Source: Capitulum mitella (Eukaryota; Arthropoda; Thecostraca; Pollicipedomorpha; Pollicipedidae). Taken from it: DNA of 64,000 nucleotides. The translations under genes were made by a program, and so were the position numbers. Every line of letters begins with the position of its first letter. Position 1 is the stretch's first letter. The notes beneath the pieces are model-generated. The model made no database searches. It saw only the letters and a list, made by a program, of their open reading frames with translations, and was not told where the DNA came from. This document shows positions 60,300 to 64,000 of the stretch, in pieces. The stretch is from contig CP099839.1 of NCBI GenBank assembly GCA_030062745.1, positions 16,802,733 to 16,866,732 of the forward strand. Direction: 5' to 3'.

Positions 60300-61200
60300 T
60301 ACTGGTGCTGGCGGTCCGCTCAGGCAGGCACACGGCCGATCGATACCACCGCGGCCAACTGAGCGGGCGCAGCCGGCCTGCGCTGCCCAGGGCTGCCGGG
60401 CCTGCACTGGCCCGGTCTGCCCCCTCCACTGCCCAGTCTGCCAGGCCTCAACTGCCCCGGTCCACCGGGCCGGCGTCGGCCACCGTCACCAGGAACGGAC
60501 GACCGTCGGGACACTGCCGGGTACCCCCACTGTCCAATGTCGGTCACTGTGTATCAGTTGCCGGCGATTTCTGTCGGCTGCCGTGTTGCCACTGCCCGTA
60601 CGTCTGGAGCTGGTCTTGCTGGCTGCCGCGGAGCACCAGGCGCCGTCAGCGGGTCTGGAGCCTTCCCGCTGCTACGTTTCGCTCTCTCCGTGGCTGCCTG
60701 AGGCAATCTCGGGCAGTCTGCCTCAGGTAGGCCTGCTCCACGTAAAGTCATGTTTCTCCGACCCCCCTGCGAGACAGGCTCAGACAAGTCTATTCCACGT
60801 CGGAGGATATTTCTCCGACCCTTCCCCCACCCGAGGCAGCCTCAGGCAGGCCTGCTCCATGTCGGGCGTTGTTTCTCTGGCCCTCTTTCACCTGAGACAG
60901 TCTCAGACAGGTCTGCTTCATCTTGGACGGTGTTTCTTCGACCCCGCTCCTCCACCTGAGACAGCCTCAGGCAGGTCTGCTCCAAGTCGGGCGGTGTTCC
61001 TCCGACCCGCTGGCCGCAGCCGAACGGTCCGCTCGCCGCCGGCTGTTTGTTGTTTTTCTGCCGATGGCTTGGATGACGCCAGCACCGCTGACGGAGCGCC
61101 GACTCACGCCGATCGGGCAGCACCAGGCCGCCCTGCTCAGCCACAGGGGCGAGGTCGCGCTGTAACCCGTAAAGTTCCCACGAGTTTGAGTCCCGGCTCA
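60300..61200. repeat. GC-rich block with a 62-bp tandem repeat (about 5 units)
   Basis: From 60723 to about 61015, units of roughly 58-64 bases carry CTCAGGCAGG(C/T)CTGCTCCA, then TTTCTCCGACCC and ACCTGAGACAG. Left of this (60.37-60.49 kb) is a diverged CTGCCCNGTCTGCC-type repeat. There is no coding evidence. Confidence 0.75.
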
Positions 61201-61384
61201 TGAGCAATGCATGTCTTGAGCCCGCTGGCCAACGAGAATCACCTTTGGTGCGGCGCGGAACGAAAGATTGCGTGACTCGCCGACGGAACAGCGTGTCTGA
61301 CGCGCGTACACGAGAGACGCTAGGGGCAGAGGTCGGGGGTTGGTGGGCCTGGTACACTGGGTTGAGAGACGCTAGGGACAGGGG

Positions 61385-61885
61385 CCCCGTCTCTGCAGGC
61401 CTTCCCAGTCTCTGTAGATTGTTCCCAGTCTCTACAGGCTGCCCTCAGTCTCTGCAGGCTGCCTCCAGTCTCTGCAGGTCGTCCCCAGTCCCTGTAGACT
61501 GCCTCAGTCCCTGCAGGCCGCCCCCAGTCTCTACAGACCGCCCCCAGTCTCTGCAGGCCGCCCCCAGTCTCTGCAGGCCGCCTCCAGGCTCTGTAGATTA
61601 CCCTGAGGCTCTGCAGCTGTCACCAATCTCTGCAGGCCGTCCCCAGTCTCCGTAGACTGCCCCCAGTCTCTAAAAGCCGCCCCCAGCCTCTGCAGGCTGC
61701 CTCCAGTCTCTGCAGGCCGCCCCAGCCTCTGCAGGCTGCCTCCAGTCTCTACAGGCCGCCCCCAGTCCCTGTAGACTGCTCCAGTCTCTGCAGGCCGCCC
61801 CCAGTCTCTGTAGACTACCCCCAGTCTCTGTAGATTACCCCCAGTCTCTGTAGACTACCCCCAATCTCCGCAGGCCGGCGCCACT
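61385..61885. repeat. 20-bp minisatellite, about 24 units
   Basis: CAGTCTCTGCAGGCCGCCCC and close variants (GTAGACTACC, GCAGGCTGCCT) repeat every 20-21 bases over 500 bases. There are no spacers between units, so it is not CRISPR-like. Confidence 0.92.
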
Positions 61886-61889
61886 CTGT

Positions 61890-63150
61890 CGAGATCGATC
61901 GGACGCTAGTCACGTTCCGACCTCCCTCCGCGCTGCGCCGACACCGGCGGGCCGGCGGACCGACACGACAGTCCGGCTCTGACGACGGCGGGCCGGCGAA
62001 CCGTCACAACCCTTCAGCTCTAACGACGGCTGGAGCTAGCCGCCAGCGTCGGACGTTCGACTTGGACCGCATGGTGTCAAGTCTAATTGCTTGTCTCCCA
62101 AAGGTTTGGTTCAGTTATAACCTTTTAGGGTAAAAGTCTTCGAGTTCACCATAGATGTGAAACGCTGGGATTGGCTGAGAGGCAGTGGGAAGAAGCCAAT
62201 TAAATTCCTCATCCTGAAATGCAACTTGTCATCAGCAGCTTTGCTTCGATATGTTTAAGATCAGCCCACGCAAACTTTCTGTTCTGCGCAACAAACGAAA
62301 TCTTACAGTGTATGAAAACTTACCGGATTTTCATGAGCATAGGTACAAGGGATACTAACGTGCACGGAGTTGTGCGTGTTGTTTGCCAGGTCATACGAGT
62401 TAGCGACTGTGTTTATGAGAAACTGAAAGTTGAGCCCAACCATGTATACTTTTAGAGGGCTTTCACGACGAGCCATGACAAACAATTCCGAGTGTTATCG
62501 AGCTGTCATTCACGGCATTATTGTACTGTTCCTAGTTTTAGCATACACCTGCTGTCATCATCCACTCGTAATGTCAATCCTGAGGCTTTCTTATAACGAA
62601 AATCATACCATTTTCGCATATCATTTTCTCCACGAAGTATTATATTCGCTACATTGGCAAACGTTTGATCACTAGTTACGGCCACTAGTCAAGCAGGCTG
62701 CGTCTTTCCAGAAGCATTCTTTCTTCAGAGTCGCAACACTGAGAACAAAACAGACTCGCAACACAACACTTCAGAGTCGCACACTGAGAACCTGCAGCCT
62801 ACCTGCGCGATGCGTCTTCCCCTGCGCGCACCGCTGACCTGGCCTGGTCAGGGAGCGGCCGGGCGGCGCCGGATCGACCGCACCGGGCCGAGCGGCGGCC
62901 GCGCCCCGAGAGATTTCATCTCACGACTGGCGGCCGGGTCGCCGTGCAGCATTGACCGCGCAGTTGAATCGATCGACGGCCTTCAGCCCGGCCGCGGCGG
63001 GAGACGACCCGGAGAGGAAAGCTGCACACTTGGCACGGAGCCCAGCTTTGCTGAAGACGTGCCGCACACACTACAGTCTCTCCAGTTGGCATGGACTGCA
63101 ACGCAGACGTGGGGGACGTGGAACTGATCGTGGCACCTACCCCACATAAC

Positions 63151-63221
<71 letters not shown>

Positions 63222-64000
63222 CGTGCGTAAACAGATGAACAAAAACCACATGCGGATACATGGGATGGAGAAGCCCCAGCAAGCACACGACAGTCAAACG
63301 GGATCAGATACATACAGCAACGCGGAAAACAAGGAAGCTGACGATCACGCCACGCTGAATTTCATGCAAGTCGGTAGAGCTGCAGAGGACGTTGGTATCC
63401 CGCAGCATCTGGGACTCTGACGGACCACTGACGACAGATCACACTCACCGAATCCGGGCCTCGTTCCCGTATTGTGTCGCCACGCCTCTCGGCACTGCAT
63501 TCTCACTGCAGCGCCGCGTCCCGGCTCCCCGACTCCAGCGCCATCTGGTGCCGAGCAGCCCACTGGGCCGGCAGTCAGCTGACTGGGCCCGCGCCAGTAC
63601 GCCCAGCAACGTCACTTCGCAGTCGGCAATGGCCCTCCCCTCCCCCGCTTCACAACGGTTGACTGCCTGGCTGAAATCAATCGCTGCATGTGTTGCGGAC
63701 CGGACATAACAAAACGAAAACGCGGTACGGTGTAGCTGCTTTCATGTCAGGACACCTTGCTTTACCATGAGTCATTTTCCATTTCCCGGTATGCAGACGT
63801 GCAACAGTTCAGCCAGGCGGGATCACAAGGCTGAATATCCCTCCTTCAACATAACATTATGAACGATGCCGTTGGCCGAATAGTCTTAGCTCAGCTAGCG
63901 AAAAACGGCGCGCCCAGCCGGCTCGACCCAGCCTGGCCGTAATGTTTTTTTTTGTACCTTTATAACTTTGCGACCAGTTAGTGTTTAGTTATGCAGTTTT
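61890..64000. other. Gene-free right edge upstream of the TACC model
   Basis: Short CpG-rich patches near 61.9-62.05 and 62.81-63.06 kb, a long TA microsatellite at about 63.15-63.22 kb, and otherwise ordinary spacer. A non-coding 5' exon of TACC could lie here, but no splice pair stands out. Confidence 0.45.
63151..63217. repeat. Long TA microsatellite
   Basis: About 33 uninterrupted TA dinucleotides. Likely polymorphic and cruciform-forming. Confidence 0.97.

Noticed and set aside
61385-61885. 20-bp array considered as CRISPR-like
   Set aside because: Direct head-to-tail minisatellite without spacers; animal DNA.

Overview
The window is eukaryotic nuclear DNA from what looks like an invertebrate animal. 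It has AT-rich spacer, GC-rich CpG islands, many minisatellites, microsatellites and MITE-type elements, and coding sequence split by GT-AG introns. No bacterial-style operon, rRNA, tRNA or CRISPR array was seen. The species cannot be named from the sequence; an arthropod such as a crustacean is only a guess.

The one gene I can support is on the minus strand: a TACC (transforming acidic coiled-coil) centrosome and microtubule regulator covering about 23.2-59.7 kb. Its C-terminal exons (31411-31093, 30615-30514, 25900-25743, 25208-25059, 23431-23263) join with matching reading phases and rebuild a typical TACC coiled coil ending in the family signature ICDELIQKMG. Two alternative 5' parts feed the same acceptor at 31411, both in phase 2. 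One is a three-exon proline/alanine-rich N-terminus (59677-58723, 56009-55917, 52928-52757; about 705 aa in total). The other is a single 2.6-kb exon (48825-46259) starting in a CpG island (about 1154 aa in total). The predicted picture is one shared coiled-coil tail with two different N-terminal arms, probably from two promoters.

Layout. 1-22.6 kb: gene desert downstream of the TACC 3' end, holding two TTAA-flanked elements (9.1-10.3 and 17.8-19.1 kb) and small repeats. 22.6-31.4 kb: TACC 3' end, with short MITEs and 31-, 45-, 66- and 88-bp tandem repeats in the introns. 31.4-46.3 kb: a 14.8-kb intron with 34- and 35-bp minisatellites, CpG-rich blocks and a broken PIF/Harbinger transposase. 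46.2-49.2 kb: the large alternative first exon and its promoter island. 49-60 kb: upstream CpG islands, a 1.5-kb degenerate tandem array, the three long-isoform exons and a second, inverted copy of the 17.8-kb TTAA element. 60-64 kb: GC-rich blocks, 62-bp and 20-bp minisatellites and a long TA microsatellite.

The main points of interest are the alternative-N-terminus structure of TACC, the pair of inverted 1.2-kb TTAA elements bracketing all but one TACC exon, and clusters of nuclear-receptor-type AGGTCA half-sites carried inside those elements. All gene models are predictions from reading frame and splice signals; no transcript evidence was available.
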